Shown: positions 50,301 through 58,962 of the stretch, piece after piece
Numbering within the stretch: position 1 is the stretch's first letter
Layout: the number at the start of each line of letters is the position of its first letter
Source of the DNA: Bacillota bacterium
Lineage (GTDB): Bacteria; Bacillota; Clostridia; Peptostreptococcales; Anaerovoracaceae
Reading direction: 5' to 3'
DNA: 64,000 nt
Assembly (NCBI GenBank): GCA_019420305.1
Contig: JAHZHL010000020.1
Location: forward strand, 124,001 to 188,000
Program-made: the position numbers and the translations under genes
The notes under the pieces: model-generated
What the model was told of the DNA's origin: nothing
The model's input: only the letters and a program-made list of their open reading frames with translations
Databases searched by the model: none

Positions 50301-53300
50301 GCTAAGCAGTGTGCCGTTGTCATCATACGTGTTTTCCGTTACGGTTGTCACCGCTCCTTCTACGGAGGTTTCCTTCACGGCTCGACCGAAGCTGTCATAT
50401 TCCGTTGTCACAGAACTATCCACATCCGCCGCTCCTAAGGTCTTCGATGCCGCGCCGCTGCGGCTTACCACGGATGTCTCCTGCCCCATGGCGTCATAGG
50501 TGGTTACGGTTTCCGTCTTGCGGCTTCCGCAGATTTCGGTTTCCGTTTCTGTCTTGTTTCCTTCGCTGTCGTAGGCATAAGTGTAGGAGGTAGTCCGGAT
50601 TTCTTCTCCCGCTTCCGGATCGCCGAAGTACTCGGTTTCCGTCTCCAGCTCTCCGGCAAATTCTTCATCCTCCTCATCCTCATAATAATCGCTGACAATC
50701 GTCACATCCTCGAACGCGTCATAATCCTCGATTTCATTGCCCCATTCGTCGTATTCATAATAGTGTTCCTCCATCACATCACCGTCTACATCTAAGGTTT
50801 CTTCATGATAGATGAGATCCTGAATATCCAGATCCGAGGTGTCCGCGTAATAGGTGTAATTCGCGGTGCTGCCGTCTTCGGAAACCACTGTTGTCTCATT
50901 GCGACGCTCGCCTAGGTCAGTCCATTCTCTGTGATTCGTTTCGGTTCCCCGAATAACGCCATCCTCTCCAATGGCATAAGCCATGGTATTCCAGGAACTG
51001 AAAATACAGATTCCATCCTCATAGACATACTCGGTTTCCTTGCCATTGGCATTGATATCTTTCAGACAATAGCCGGTAGAATCCTCGTAATAACCGCTGG
51101 TCTTGGAAAGTTCTTTTCCCCCGGTCAGAAATCCGGTTCCTTCAAACCGGGTTATCTCAGTTTTGGTCTGATGTTCTTCCGCGTCGCTGTAGACAAAGGA
51201 CAGACCCTCCTGATCCGGGTAGACCGCCTCCGTGACTTTCTCATTGGTATATTCCAGTGTATAGGAGTTTTCTTCCGCGTCCGTGATGGTCTTTACATTG
51301 GGATTTTCCGCACTATCATACTCATAGATGTATGAGATGCTCTTTCCGTCTTTTCCCGTAGCAATGACCTCCGTCAGCAGGCTGTGTTCTCCCTGCTTTT
51401 CATACTGATATTCCCGTTTGCTGCCATCCGGCAGTTTGATCTGTTTGATCAGCAGCATATCGGTGGACTTATCCTTCGGATCTCCGTTCTCATAGACAAA
51501 CTCCACGGCAAGACCCCGGTTGGTCGTCGCCTTCTTCAGCAGTCCGCGTTCCCCTTCATACTCAAAGAGCAGGAAGGAGCCGTTAGGTTCGGTCAGATAG
51601 ACCAGCTGGCCGCCTCCGTTAAAGCGGTATTCCAGATTGTCTTTGTTCCGCATGGTGTACTGGCTGGCGACTTCCACCGTCCGCATGGTGTCTTCTTCGG
51701 CGGTTCCAACCTTCCGTTCCGGCACCTGAACCTTCTCCGTTTTGCTCTCTTCCGTCAGGGTAAGATATTCCCCCGCCTGGGATATATAGGTCTGCGCTTT
51801 TTTCGGATCCGTACTTCTGGTAAAGCGGAAGATACTTCCGGTGCTGTCTTTGAATACCACATTGTCGAAAGACTCTGCCTTCTCATCATAAACATTCAGA
51901 AGCTGCAGGTCGTAGTTGTGGGTCCATCCCAGTCCAAAGGCGGATTTCTGGCTGGACTGGCTGTTGTACGTCCTGGTCAGATCGACCGCCAGCTTTTCAT
52001 TGGGAAGCTCCGCGTCCGTCTGCTGGTACACAAAATTTCCGCCGCTCTTTTCCACGCTGCCGCTTCCCACCGGGTTGTTAAACTCCTCGTACTGCCAGTA
52101 GTCCTGCAGTCCCAGCCGCTTGGTATGTTCATTGTAATCTAAAAGCTTTCCGCTGATGAGTTCCGACGGCGCGCTTTCGGAAATCACGTTTCCATTGGCG
52201 TCCCGCTCTACTACGGTAATCCGATAATAGAACGGTTTTCCGTAATTCACGTTGATCTCGCTGTAATAACCGGCTTTTACATGCTCTGCCGCCAGCGTCT
52301 TTCTGGACGGGGTAAAGTCTTTTTCCGTACTGTGGTAGATATTGTAACTCAGGCTGTCGTCTCCTTCCGGCAGCAGGTTGTCCCAATACAGGTAGGCCCG
52401 GTCGTTGAGCTGATGCTTCATAGAGCCGGACTGAGGCAGATAGTTGTACAGGCTGCTGACGGTAAAGGATTCCTCCTCAATGGTATCCAGTTCCAGCACA
52501 ACCGGCTGCATCACTGCTTCTGCTTCCAGGCTCACTCGAATCGTAAAGGTATTGGCATACGCGGCTTCCGGCAGCAGATCCGCTACCCGGATGGTTTTCC
52601 CCGGCATTGCCGTCTGATAGCTTCCATCCTCCGCTTTCACTTCATAGGAAGCACCCGGCTGGGATGCCTGCAGGCGAATGGATACGGTATCTTGATCCAC
52701 CTTCACCGTCTGTTCCATGCCGGTGGCCGCGGTTTCTCCGAAGGACACGTTCTTTTGCAGATCATTTTCCCGTACATCCCGGCTGTAGGAAAGTTCCCCG
52801 TCCCCATCCTGATGAATGGCTAAAATCCGGTGCGCTTTCTCATCCTGATAGGCAGAAAAGTCCCGATTCAGGCATGTGTTTTCCCCTTCTGTCTTCTGGT
52901 TGTCCACATACCAGGTTGTGGTTCCCTTACTTAAATCCATGGATTCCTTTGCCGTCAGTTCCAGCTTCTTTGTGTCCGCGGACAGGGTAAAGGTCGGACT
53001 CTGAGAATCCTGCTCCCAGAACGGTCGTTTGATGGTAAGGGAAGCCGGGAGAATCCGGATATATGCTTCCTGGCTGTCCTTTTGGAAGGTATGGGTTGCT
53101 TCGCTGCGGTTTCCGGCCCGGTCCGTCACTTCCAGCTTCACCTGATAGTCGGTACCTTCCGCAAATTCCGCGCCGGTCAGATCCAGAATCCCCAGTTCAC
53201 CCTCCGTTACCGCCCGGGTTCCTTTTTTAAATTCCTTCCAGGCATCTTCGCCTGCGGAGGCCTTCTTCCAGGAAAGGGTCCAGCCTTTCAGCCAGGCATC

Positions 53301-54062
53301 CTTCGCCGTTCCGACAATCCGTCCCCGTTTCATGGCGGAAATGGCGGCCTCCGGAGCGGTCGCGTCATAAATCACAGTAAGGGAAGCAGTCTCGGTAGCG
53401 ACACCGGCCCGGTCAACCCCTCGTACCAAAAGCGTCTGTTCCCCCTGTTTGGAAAGGTCGATGGAAAACGTACCCGATGGTTTGCCGGAATCTTCCACAT
53501 CCTTCCACTCGGTCTCGCCCTCCATCTGATACTGCATTTTGGCGATCTCCGCGCCATTGTCAAACTTCCATTCCACGGTCAGGTTCTTTTCCCGAACCGG
53601 ATCCGCGTAGACTTCCGGCGCGGCAAGAGGGTTCTGAATCTGTACGTCATAGCTTCCCGTTCCCGTCAGGCCCGAAGAGTCTTTCACCTCCGCTTTGAGC
53701 CGGTAGGCGCCGTTTGGATTCTCTGTGGTATCCCATTCCACATTGGCGGCCTGCCGCAGATCCGTCCGCAGAGTCCGGACGTACTCTTCCTGTTCCTGTG
53801 TCTTCCCGTCTTTCGTTTCGGTCACGATCCGGTACAGCTTCAGGCTGGCGTCTTTCAGCGGGCTTCCCGTTCCATCCAGCTCCGCCTGAATGGTCACCAC
53901 GTCTTTCACGTCCGTAATCGCGTTTCCGGTACTGTGGGAAAGCACCTGAATCGTCGCGGTGGGATCCGTATTGTCCCGGTTGTATGCCATGGTTTTTACC
54001 GCGCTGTTTCCCGCTGTATCCTTAGCTCGCAACCCATACTGCGGGCAAACATTACTGCCCAA
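47364..54062 (-). pseudogene. Rhs/YD-repeat toxin gene, 5' end replaced by element copy C
   Basis: The open frame encodes 2232 residues: three or four Ig/Big-like domains (about 10-340), a fibronectin-like part, an Rhs shell-start domain (GGNFVYQQTDAELPNEKLAV, LTRTYNSQSSQKSAFGLGW), then dozens of YD repeats from about 800, the core tip ending NNPVNYVDPSGH near 2060, and a 170-residue toxin tail. The tail (DHHIVAKHHRSAQAARN, then LHKRLHRKVYFALVNDRL) fits the AHH branch of HNH/Endo VII nucleases. No signal peptide or ribosome site exists: the frame starts with TTG inside the repeat element and enters an Ig-like domain mid-way. It may be silent, serving as recombination stock, or depend on an internal start. 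Confidence 0.85.
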
Positions 54063-54365
54063 AACAGGGTGCTGTTTGCCCGTGACTGCTGGCAGGAAGA
54101 CCTGGAGGCAAACATTGGTGTAAACACAGGTGGGTTGTTTGCCCGGAGACTTAAAATCTCCCTCTTTTCTCCGCGAAATTCACCTTATTGGAAGCAAGCG
54201 GGCAAACAAGTCGCGAAAAAAACAGGGGATGTTTGCCCGCAGAGCATCTTCAGACGACTTCCGGGCAAACAGCACCGGGAGAAAAGGCAGGATGTTTGCC
54301 CGCACCTTCTTCATCAAATATAATCCCTGGGATTTTTTCAAAATCAGGACATTATACATTTATTT
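54035..54365. repeat. Four-hairpin GGGCAAACA element, copy C
   Basis: Same structure and orientation as copies A and B. The left edge (ACCCATACTGCGGGCAAAC) joins the rhs frame within codons for an Ig-like domain; the right edge ends 2 bp before the stop codon of the immunity gene at 54368. Most like copy A, including the flanking ATTATACATTTATTTTTCTA. Confidence 0.88.
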
Positions 54366-54367
54366 TT

Positions 54368-54841
54368 CTAATCCTCCCTCGATCCTTCCAGGATCTTCAA
54401 CCGGAATACCAGATCGTCAAAGTCATCATCCCAGTCTCTATCATTACAATGATAAATATATTCATTTTTCCCTACCGTTTCTTTTATCATTGCCCCATTG
54501 TTGACCCAGGATTCCTGACAGCCTTCCCACTCCCAGCTATTATATATCAGCAAGATTCCATTTTTGCTCTCCCCCTTTATTAGGATTGCTCCCTCGTTTA
54601 ATTCAGTCCATAATTCCTGCCAGAAAATATGCTTTGGCCCAATCAATCCATCCCCTGCATCAATTTTTCCTTTTGTCCGAACGCTAATTCCCTGTCTCCA
54701 TTGAGAGTCCACAGAAATCAACTCGATCTCCGCTTTAAAATGCTTATCAATTTTTACTCTATCCGCCCGGATTAATTCTTGTCCCTTATATTTAACGGGC
54801 TTTCCTTCCGCTTCATCTAGTAATTCTGACAGATCTATCAT
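54368..54841 (-). CDS. Immunity protein candidate of LHH-type toxin (paralogue 2)
   Basis: The 157-residue product begins MIDLSELLDEAEGKPVKYKG and shares FWQELWTEL, NGAMIKETVGKNEYIYHCND and the FRLKILEGSRED end with the paralogues at 38575 and 55120. The middle (about 60-110) is more variable than the ends. The LHH toxin tail stops 2 bp before the start codon, with its AGGAGG site in the toxin's last codons. Acidic and cytosolic. Confidence 0.7.
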   Translation of the reverse strand: MIDLSELLDEAEGKPVKYKGQELIRADRVKIDKHFKAEIELISVDSQWRQGISVRTKGKIDAGDGLIGPKHIFWQELWTELNEGAILIKGESKNGILLIYNSWEWEGCQESWVNNGAMIKETVGKNEYIYHCNDRDWDDDFDDLVFRLKILEGSRED

Positions 54842-54843
54842 TT

Positions 54844-55062
54844 TTACCTCCTTACATGTCTATAGCGATCAATCTGCGCATGCTCGTCCGGCCACACTTC
54901 TTTTAAATTTCGCTTCGCATTGCTCCCGCCTTTTCTGCGTGGTATTTTATGGTGTAATTCCATAGATTCCCATTTCCCAGTTTCTTCATTGTATCTCTGC
55001 GGAGCCTTTCCCTGCTTCATTCTTTTCAAATTTCGTTTTGAATAGCCCTCCTTTTTAGATGG
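54844..55062 (-). pseudogene. LHH-nuclease toxin tail fragment (paralogue 2)
   Basis: Reading from about 55062 the frame gives KKEGYSKRNLKRMKQGKAPQ, then ESMELHHKIPRRKGG and NLKEVWPDEHAQIDRYRHVRR, stop. It is the last 70 residues or so of an LHH nuclease toxin. An ATG inside (55029) could start a 61-residue product but without a ribosome site. The upstream end is directly a terminator hairpin, so the Rhs carrier is gone. Confidence 0.65.
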
Positions 55063-55108
55063 AAAAGGGCAGCTACGCCTTTCTCAACATATAGCTGCGC
55101 AGCCACCC
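55063..55108 (-). terminator. Cassette terminator hairpin, copy 1
   Basis: GGGTGGCTGCGC pairs with GCGTAGCTGCCC (three wobble pairs) and is followed by TTTT on the minus strand. It comes right after the immunity gene ending at 55120 and recurs at 56026-56072. Confidence 0.7.
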
Positions 55109-55119
55109 TCTCCGCTTTC

Positions 55120-55596
55120 CTAATCCTCCCTCGATCCTTCCAGGATCTTCAACCGGAATACCAGATCGTCAAAGTCATCGTCAAATTCTCCATCATTACA
55201 ATGGTAAATGTATTCATTCTTGTCTACTTCTTTTTTTATCATGGCTGCATTTGACATCCCACATTGCATCTGACCATCTCCAAGATCCCAACAATTTGAT
55301 ATCCACAATAATCCATTTTCGGAGACACCTTTTATTTCATAATACTGTTCTATGTCCTTTTCCCAAAGTTCTTCCCAAAAAATATGTTCTTTTCCTTCTC
55401 CAAAATCTGATTTTAATGTCCCTTTCGTGGCAATTCTAATTCCCTGTCTCCAATCTGAATTTGTAGAGAGAATGCCTATTTTTACTCTGAAATAATTCTT
55501 CACATGCAATTCATCTTCTAGTAACAAAACCTTTCCTTTATAAACAATTTGCGCATTACTATTTTCGAAAAATAAATCTTCAAAACAACAAGTCAT
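55120..55596 (-). CDS. Immunity protein candidate of LHH-type toxin (paralogue 3)
   Basis: The 158-residue protein (MTCCFEDLFFENSNAQIVYK) keeps FWEELWEKD, NAAMIKKEVDKNEYIYHCND and the exact C-terminus GEFDDDFDDLVFRLKILEG plus SRED. Its N-terminal half is the most divergent of the three paralogues, so each probably recognises its own toxin variant. GGGGAGA precedes the ATG; the frameshifted toxin tail ends 4 bp upstream. Confidence 0.7.
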   Translation of the reverse strand: MTCCFEDLFFENSNAQIVYKGKVLLLEDELHVKNYFRVKIGILSTNSDWRQGIRIATKGTLKSDFGEGKEHIFWEELWEKDIEQYYEIKGVSENGLLWISNCWDLGDGQMQCGMSNAAMIKKEVDKNEYIYHCNDGEFDDDFDDLVFRLKILEGSRED

Positions 55597-55600
55597 TTTA

Positions 55601-56023
55601 TTATCTCCCCTTTAATCTTCTGAAATTATCTATCTCAGAATGTTCATCAGACCACACTTCTTTTAAATTTTGCTTCGCATCGCTCCCGCCTTTTCTGCGT
55701 GGTATCTTATGATGAAGTTCTTTAGACTCCAACTTTCCATTTCTATATCTTTGCGGAGCCTTTCCCTGCTTCATTCTTTTCAAGTTTCGTTTTGAATAAC
55801 CTTTAGGATTATTCGCTGCCTGATTTTTCCAATACCGACTCCTTACCGTAGACCAGGCAGGTTTCTTCCCTTTACTGGTTTTCTTTGTAATAGAGTCTCC
55901 TACGTTCCACCCTTTTCTCCTCTTCTTCGGAGCTGATACCTTTTTCTTAACAACCCGCTTCTGGGAAGCTTTTAGTCTGCTCGGCTTATAGCTGCGGGGG
56001 CCATCATACTCTTTCTTTTTGGT
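55601..56023 (-). pseudogene. LHH-nuclease toxin tail with frameshift (paralogue 3)
   Basis: From about 56023 the frame reads TKKEYDGPRSYKPSRLKASQ to PKKRRKGGT and a stop. In another frame the text continues without a gap as WNVGDSITKKTSKGKKPAWS, TVRSRYWKNQAANNPKGYSK, ESKELHHKIPRRKGG and HSEIDNFRRLKGR. This is the usual lead-in of Rhs LHH tails. One base appears lost near 55909, splitting a toxin of about 140 residues. There is no start codon or carrier at the 5' end. Confidence 0.7.
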
Positions 56024-56025
56024 TT

Positions 56026-56072
56026 AAAAAGGACAGCTGCGCCTTTCTCAACATGCAATCGCGCAGCTACCC
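56026..56072 (-). terminator. Cassette terminator hairpin, copy 2
   Basis: GGGTAGCTGCGC pairs with GCGCAGCTGTCC (two weak positions), followed by TTTTTAA on the minus strand. Sequence and position match the copy at 55063-55108. Confidence 0.65.
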
Positions 56073-56082
56073 TTTCAGCCTT

Positions 56083-56134
56083 CCTTTGTCTCTTCCAGGA
56101 GCTTTAGCCGGAATATCCGATCGTCAAAGTCATT
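56083..56134 (-). pseudogene. Immunity-gene tail scar after the HEAT-like gene
   Basis: Directly after the stop of the gene at 56130 the minus strand still encodes DDRIFRLKLLEETKE, a diverged copy of the DDLVFRLKILEGSRED immunity end, followed by the cassette terminator. A different immunity gene thus appears recombined onto the old 3' end. Confidence 0.6.
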
Positions 56135-56624
56135 TCAAGTGATCAATCAAATCTTCTTTCACTTCCTCCATAATAGATAACCTATTCGAATATTGCTGAA
56201 TCTTTTCCTGTAGCACAACCAACAATTGAACAATATTGGGATTCTCCAACTGTTCACTTTTCTTTTTAATCAGCTCACAAACTTCCTTCTGCACTTCATA
56301 ATTTCCCTGATACAGAAGGGGCGCGACTTCTAAAATCTGCTCAGTCGTAAGGCGCAAATTAGCTAAACAGTGAATCAGAGTTCCCCTTTTATTTTTCAGT
56401 TCCTCTTTTGAAATCAAACTCAAAAGAGTTGGTACTGCCATATCACATCCTATGTCACTCAATAGTAATGCAATTCGATTTCTTAGTATAGAATCATCTG
56501 TAGTTTCCAAAGTAGTTATCAAATCAGAAAGATTCTCTTCATTGATGCTTTCTAACTTTATTTTTGTCAAAATCTCTTCAAACGTTGTTTGTTTTAATAC
56601 CTCAATGATTTTTTTACTTTCCAT
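56130..56624 (-). CDS. HEAT-repeat-like protein, immunity candidate
   Basis: The 164-residue protein is all helical with HEAT-like pairs (LRNRIALLLSDIGCDMAVPT, LLSLISKEELKNKRGTLIHC). HEAT-like proteins of this size are frequent immunity proteins in toxin islands. It starts MESKKIIEVLKQTTFEEILT and is A/T-rich compared with the core genes. No toxin gene precedes it; only non-coding A/T-rich sequence lies upstream. Confidence 0.6.
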   Translation of the reverse strand: MESKKIIEVLKQTTFEEILTKIKLESINEENLSDLITTLETTDDSILRNRIALLLSDIGCDMAVPTLLSLISKEELKNKRGTLIHCLANLRLTTEQILEVAPLLYQGNYEVQKEVCELIKKKSEQLENPNIVQLLVVLQEKIQQYSNRLSIMEEVKEDLIDHLK

Positions 56625-56852
56625 TACAAAGATATACTCCTTTGCTCTTTTAATAGATATATAAAATATTCCGCAGCCACTCTGCGGCGTTTTTTTCTAT
56701 GAAACAGATTGTATCGCAATTTCGGGTTTGCTTCACATTCACTTCATAAATTCTTTTCGCTTTCTTCATATTTATATTATCTGATAATTCCATTAATTTT
56801 GCAACCCTAAAGGATTATGTTTTTTATGTTTATTTTCCCATTCCCCACGCAC
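56625..56852. other. A/T-rich right border of the Rhs island
   Basis: No gene is seen in these 228 bp. A hairpin, CCGCAG-ccact-CTGCGG, with a T-run lies at 56671-56697 on the plus strand, a terminator without an obvious gene. The sequence between it and the coaD-operon terminator is A/T-rich and without repeats I can recognise; no tRNA or attachment site is visible. Confidence 0.5.
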
Positions 56853-56886
56853 AAAAAAAGACATCTTCTGCGATGTCTTTTTTCTC
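56853..56886 (-). terminator. Terminator of the rsmD-coaD operon
   Basis: AAAGACATC pairs with GATGTCTTT around six bases, flanked by A- and T-runs, 36 bp after the stop of the coiled-coil gene. It marks where core sequence resumes. Confidence 0.8.
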
Positions 56887-56921
56887 TATCTTTATTCGTT
56901 TTACGCTTTCACGATTTCTGC

Positions 56922-57497
56922 TCAGTCACGTTCCGAATCCGGATGCTCCTCATTTTCCGACGGCAGGATCTCATCCTGACCGTTTTCGGTACGGTAGGCC
57001 ATTTCTTTGATTTCTTCCCGGTTGCTGGAAAGCGTCTCATTGATATCGTTGAAGGTCTTTTCGATCGATCCGAACATATCTCCGAAATAAAGCGCGTTCA
57101 GATGATCCATCTTTTCCTGGAAGTTGAACAGAATGCTGTCCACATAATCATAGGTACTCATCTTAAGCTGCTTTGCGGTTTCCTCGGTTACCCGCATCAG
57201 CTCGTCCGCTCTCAGCTTTGCCTTAACGGTGATATCGTCATTTTCCACCAGGGCTTCCGCCTGCCGCTTGGCGTCGGCAATAACCGCCTCATATTCCTTC
57301 TTCGCTTCCGCGATAATCCGTTCTCTCTCGTTTTTAATCCACTGAGCCTGCTGAATTTCATCCGGCAGCTCCAGCCGGATTTCCCTTACGATTTCCAAAA
57401 GTTCCTGCGCATCGACCATAATTTTTCCTGTCAGCGGAAATCCCGACGCGGTATCTACGATTTCTTCAATTTCTTCTAACAGATCTAATACCTTCAT
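56922..57497 (-). CDS. Coiled-coil protein of the coaD locus
   Basis: The 191-residue protein begins MKVLDLLEEIEEIVDTASGF and has a long charged coiled coil (RERIIAEAKKEYEAVIADAK, RQAEAL), resembling ATP-synthase b-subunit or DivIVA-type helices, and an acidic tail (NEEHPDSERD). No membrane span. Proteins of this type often lie beside coaD in Clostridia and are loosely annotated as ATPases, but no Walker motif is seen. The start is 11 bp after coaD. Confidence 0.75.
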   Translation of the reverse strand: MKVLDLLEEIEEIVDTASGFPLTGKIMVDAQELLEIVREIRLELPDEIQQAQWIKNERERIIAEAKKEYEAVIADAKRQAEALVENDDITVKAKLRADELMRVTEETAKQLKMSTYDYVDSILFNFQEKMDHLNALYFGDMFGSIEKTFNDINETLSSNREEIKEMAYRTENGQDEILPSENEEHPDSERD

Positions 57498-57508
57498 TCT
57501 GTCCTCCC

Positions 57509-57994
57509 CTAAACCTTTCTTTTCTTATCCATATATTCCAAAATGATTTCCGGAATCAGTCCGTCCACGCATCCGTTCAAAGAATGTACCTCTTTAATCA
57601 TACTGGAGCTGATAAACGAATAATTGGGATTCGTCATTAAAAAGATCGTTTCCACATTATCCCGGTAAAGTCTCGCGTTCATCTGCGCCATCTGGATCTC
57701 GTATTCAAAATCCGTAGTAGCACGAAGGCCTCTGACTACTACATCAAACTTGTTTTCATTTACATAGTCCGCTAAAAGCCCGGAGAAATGATCCACTTCC
57801 ACATTGGGAAGATCCTTCGTCGCCTCGCGGATCATCTCTTCCCGTTCCTCCAGTGTAAACATGGATTTCTTGGAAGGATTGAAGATCACTCCGATCACCA
57901 GTTTGTCGTACAGCTTTGACGCTCTTGTAATAATATCCATATGTCCGTTTGTCAGTGGGTCAAACGAGCCTGTGTAAATGGCTTTTTGCTTCAT
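57509..57994 (-). CDS. coaD: Phosphopantetheine adenylyltransferase
   Basis: A 161-residue CoaD: KAIYTGSFDPLTNGHMDIIT with the TxGH nucleotidyltransferase motif, VRGLRATTDFEYE and the ISSSMIKEV segment. It joins ATP and 4'-phosphopantetheine to dephospho-CoA. It lies 66 bp after rsmD, an order kept across Bacillota. Confidence 0.96.
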   Translation of the reverse strand: MKQKAIYTGSFDPLTNGHMDIITRASKLYDKLVIGVIFNPSKKSMFTLEEREEMIREATKDLPNVEVDHFSGLLADYVNENKFDVVVRGLRATTDFEYEIQMAQMNARLYRDNVETIFLMTNPNYSFISSSMIKEVHSLNGCVDGLIPEIILEYMDKKRKV

Positions 57995-58060
57995 GTCTTC
58001 TATCCTCCGCCTGTCTGAGCCTGTTCTATATCGTATTGTATCACAAGACCCCCGCCGATA

Positions 58061-58603
58061 TCAACCATAGATTGATATTACAACGGTTCCGTACTTTTTT
58101 TCTTTGATTTTCTCAAAGCCTTCCAGTTCCTCCGGAAGCTGCTCTTCCCTTCTGTGTTCCGCTACAATCAATCCGTCCTCTGCCAGGCACCCGTATTCCC
58201 GAATCAGTGAAAAACATTCGGGCAGCAATCCCATCTCATAGGGCGGATCCAGAAAAATCACATCCATCTGCGTCTCCAGCCTGCCCAGAGTCTTCCGGAA
58301 ATCTCCCGCCAGCACGGTGGATTTGTCCTGCGCCCTGCAATAAGCGATGTTTTCCTTTATCAGCTTTAAGCTGTCCCGGGAGCTGTCCCCGAACCAGCAG
58401 TGCCTGGCGCCTCTGCTCAGAGCCTCAAGCCCCAGATTTCCGGTTCCGGAAAACAAATCCAGCGCGCGGATTCCAAAGAGTCCTATCTGGCTGTCCAGCA
58501 TGCTGAACACCGCTTCCTTTACTTTATCGGTTGTGGGCCGGATTCGCTCATCCACAGGGGTATGAAGCCGCCGCCCCTTATAATCTCCTGCTATAATTCT
58601 CAT
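58061..58603 (-). CDS. rsmD: 16S rRNA (guanine966-N2)-methyltransferase RsmD
   Basis: The 180-residue enzyme starts MRIIAGDYKGRRLHTP and shows the AdoMet loop ALDLFSGTGNLGLEALSRGA and the catalytic DPPY within DVIFLDPPYEMG. It methylates G966 of 16S rRNA. A TGGAAA/TAAAAT promoter-like pair overlaps the end of the SASP terminator upstream, but it is weak. First gene of the rsmD-coaD unit. Confidence 0.95.
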   Translation of the reverse strand: MRIIAGDYKGRRLHTPVDERIRPTTDKVKEAVFSMLDSQIGLFGIRALDLFSGTGNLGLEALSRGARHCWFGDSSRDSLKLIKENIAYCRAQDKSTVLAGDFRKTLGRLETQMDVIFLDPPYEMGLLPECFSLIREYGCLAEDGLIVAEHRREEQLPEELEGFEKIKEKKYGTVVISIYG

Positions 58604-58657
58604 TGTTCTGTCACCTCTTAGGGAAGTATTTTATCATATTCTGTAAAGCCTTTCCAC

Positions 58658-58702
58658 AAAAAGAAAGGCATCCACCAAGGAAAGTGTTCCAGTGGATACC
58701 CT
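58658..58702 (-). terminator. Terminator of the SASP gene pair
   Basis: GGTATCCAC pairs with GTGGATGCC (one wobble) across a 16-base loop, followed by TTTCTTTTT on the minus strand, 39 bp after the second SASP stop. Confidence 0.8.
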
Positions 58703-58740
58703 TCAATACATCTCAGAATTAACTTATTGACAGCACATGG

Positions 58741-58941
58741 TTATTTTCCGGCCATCTGCTGTTCTGCCATCTCAACCAGCTTCTTTGTCATATAGCCGCC
58801 GACATAGCCGTTCTGTCTCGCGGTCAGGTTGCCCTTATCGGTCTGTTCATAGTCGGACAGTCCCAGCTCGTTTGCGACTTCTGTCTTCAGGTTCTTTAAC
58901 GCGGGTTTCGCGTTTGTATTCATCTTATCCTGTAATGACAT
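58741..58941 (-). CDS. Alpha/beta-type small acid-soluble spore protein (second copy)
   Basis: The 66-residue product has the germination-protease site TEVANELGLSDY and the DNA-binding signatures LTARQNGYVGGYMTKKLVEM. Such proteins coat spore DNA and protect it from UV. It differs from the copy 22 bp upstream at only about four residues, so the pair is a recent tandem duplication. AGGTAAGAG precedes the ATG. Confidence 0.95.
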   Translation of the reverse strand: MSLQDKMNTNAKPALKNLKTEVANELGLSDYEQTDKGNLTARQNGYVGGYMTKKLVEMAEQQMAGK

Positions 58942-58962
58942 GCTCTCTTACCTCCCGTGGTG

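Noticed and set aside
47880..50438. 852-residue plus-strand frame opposite the rhs gene
   Set aside because: It is the shadow of the Rhs repeats on the other strand; it has repetitive His/Ile/Val-rich text, no ribosome site and no domain.
38236..54365. Integron attC sites behind cassette genes
   Set aside because: The gene-then-structured-repeat order is suggestive, but there is no integrase in the window, the arms do not show the GTTRRRY core, and the element is four hairpins long instead of one.
38200..56850. Prophage or integrative element as the origin of the island
   Set aside because: No integrase, terminase, portal, relaxase or conjugation gene and no tRNA or direct-repeat border is seen.
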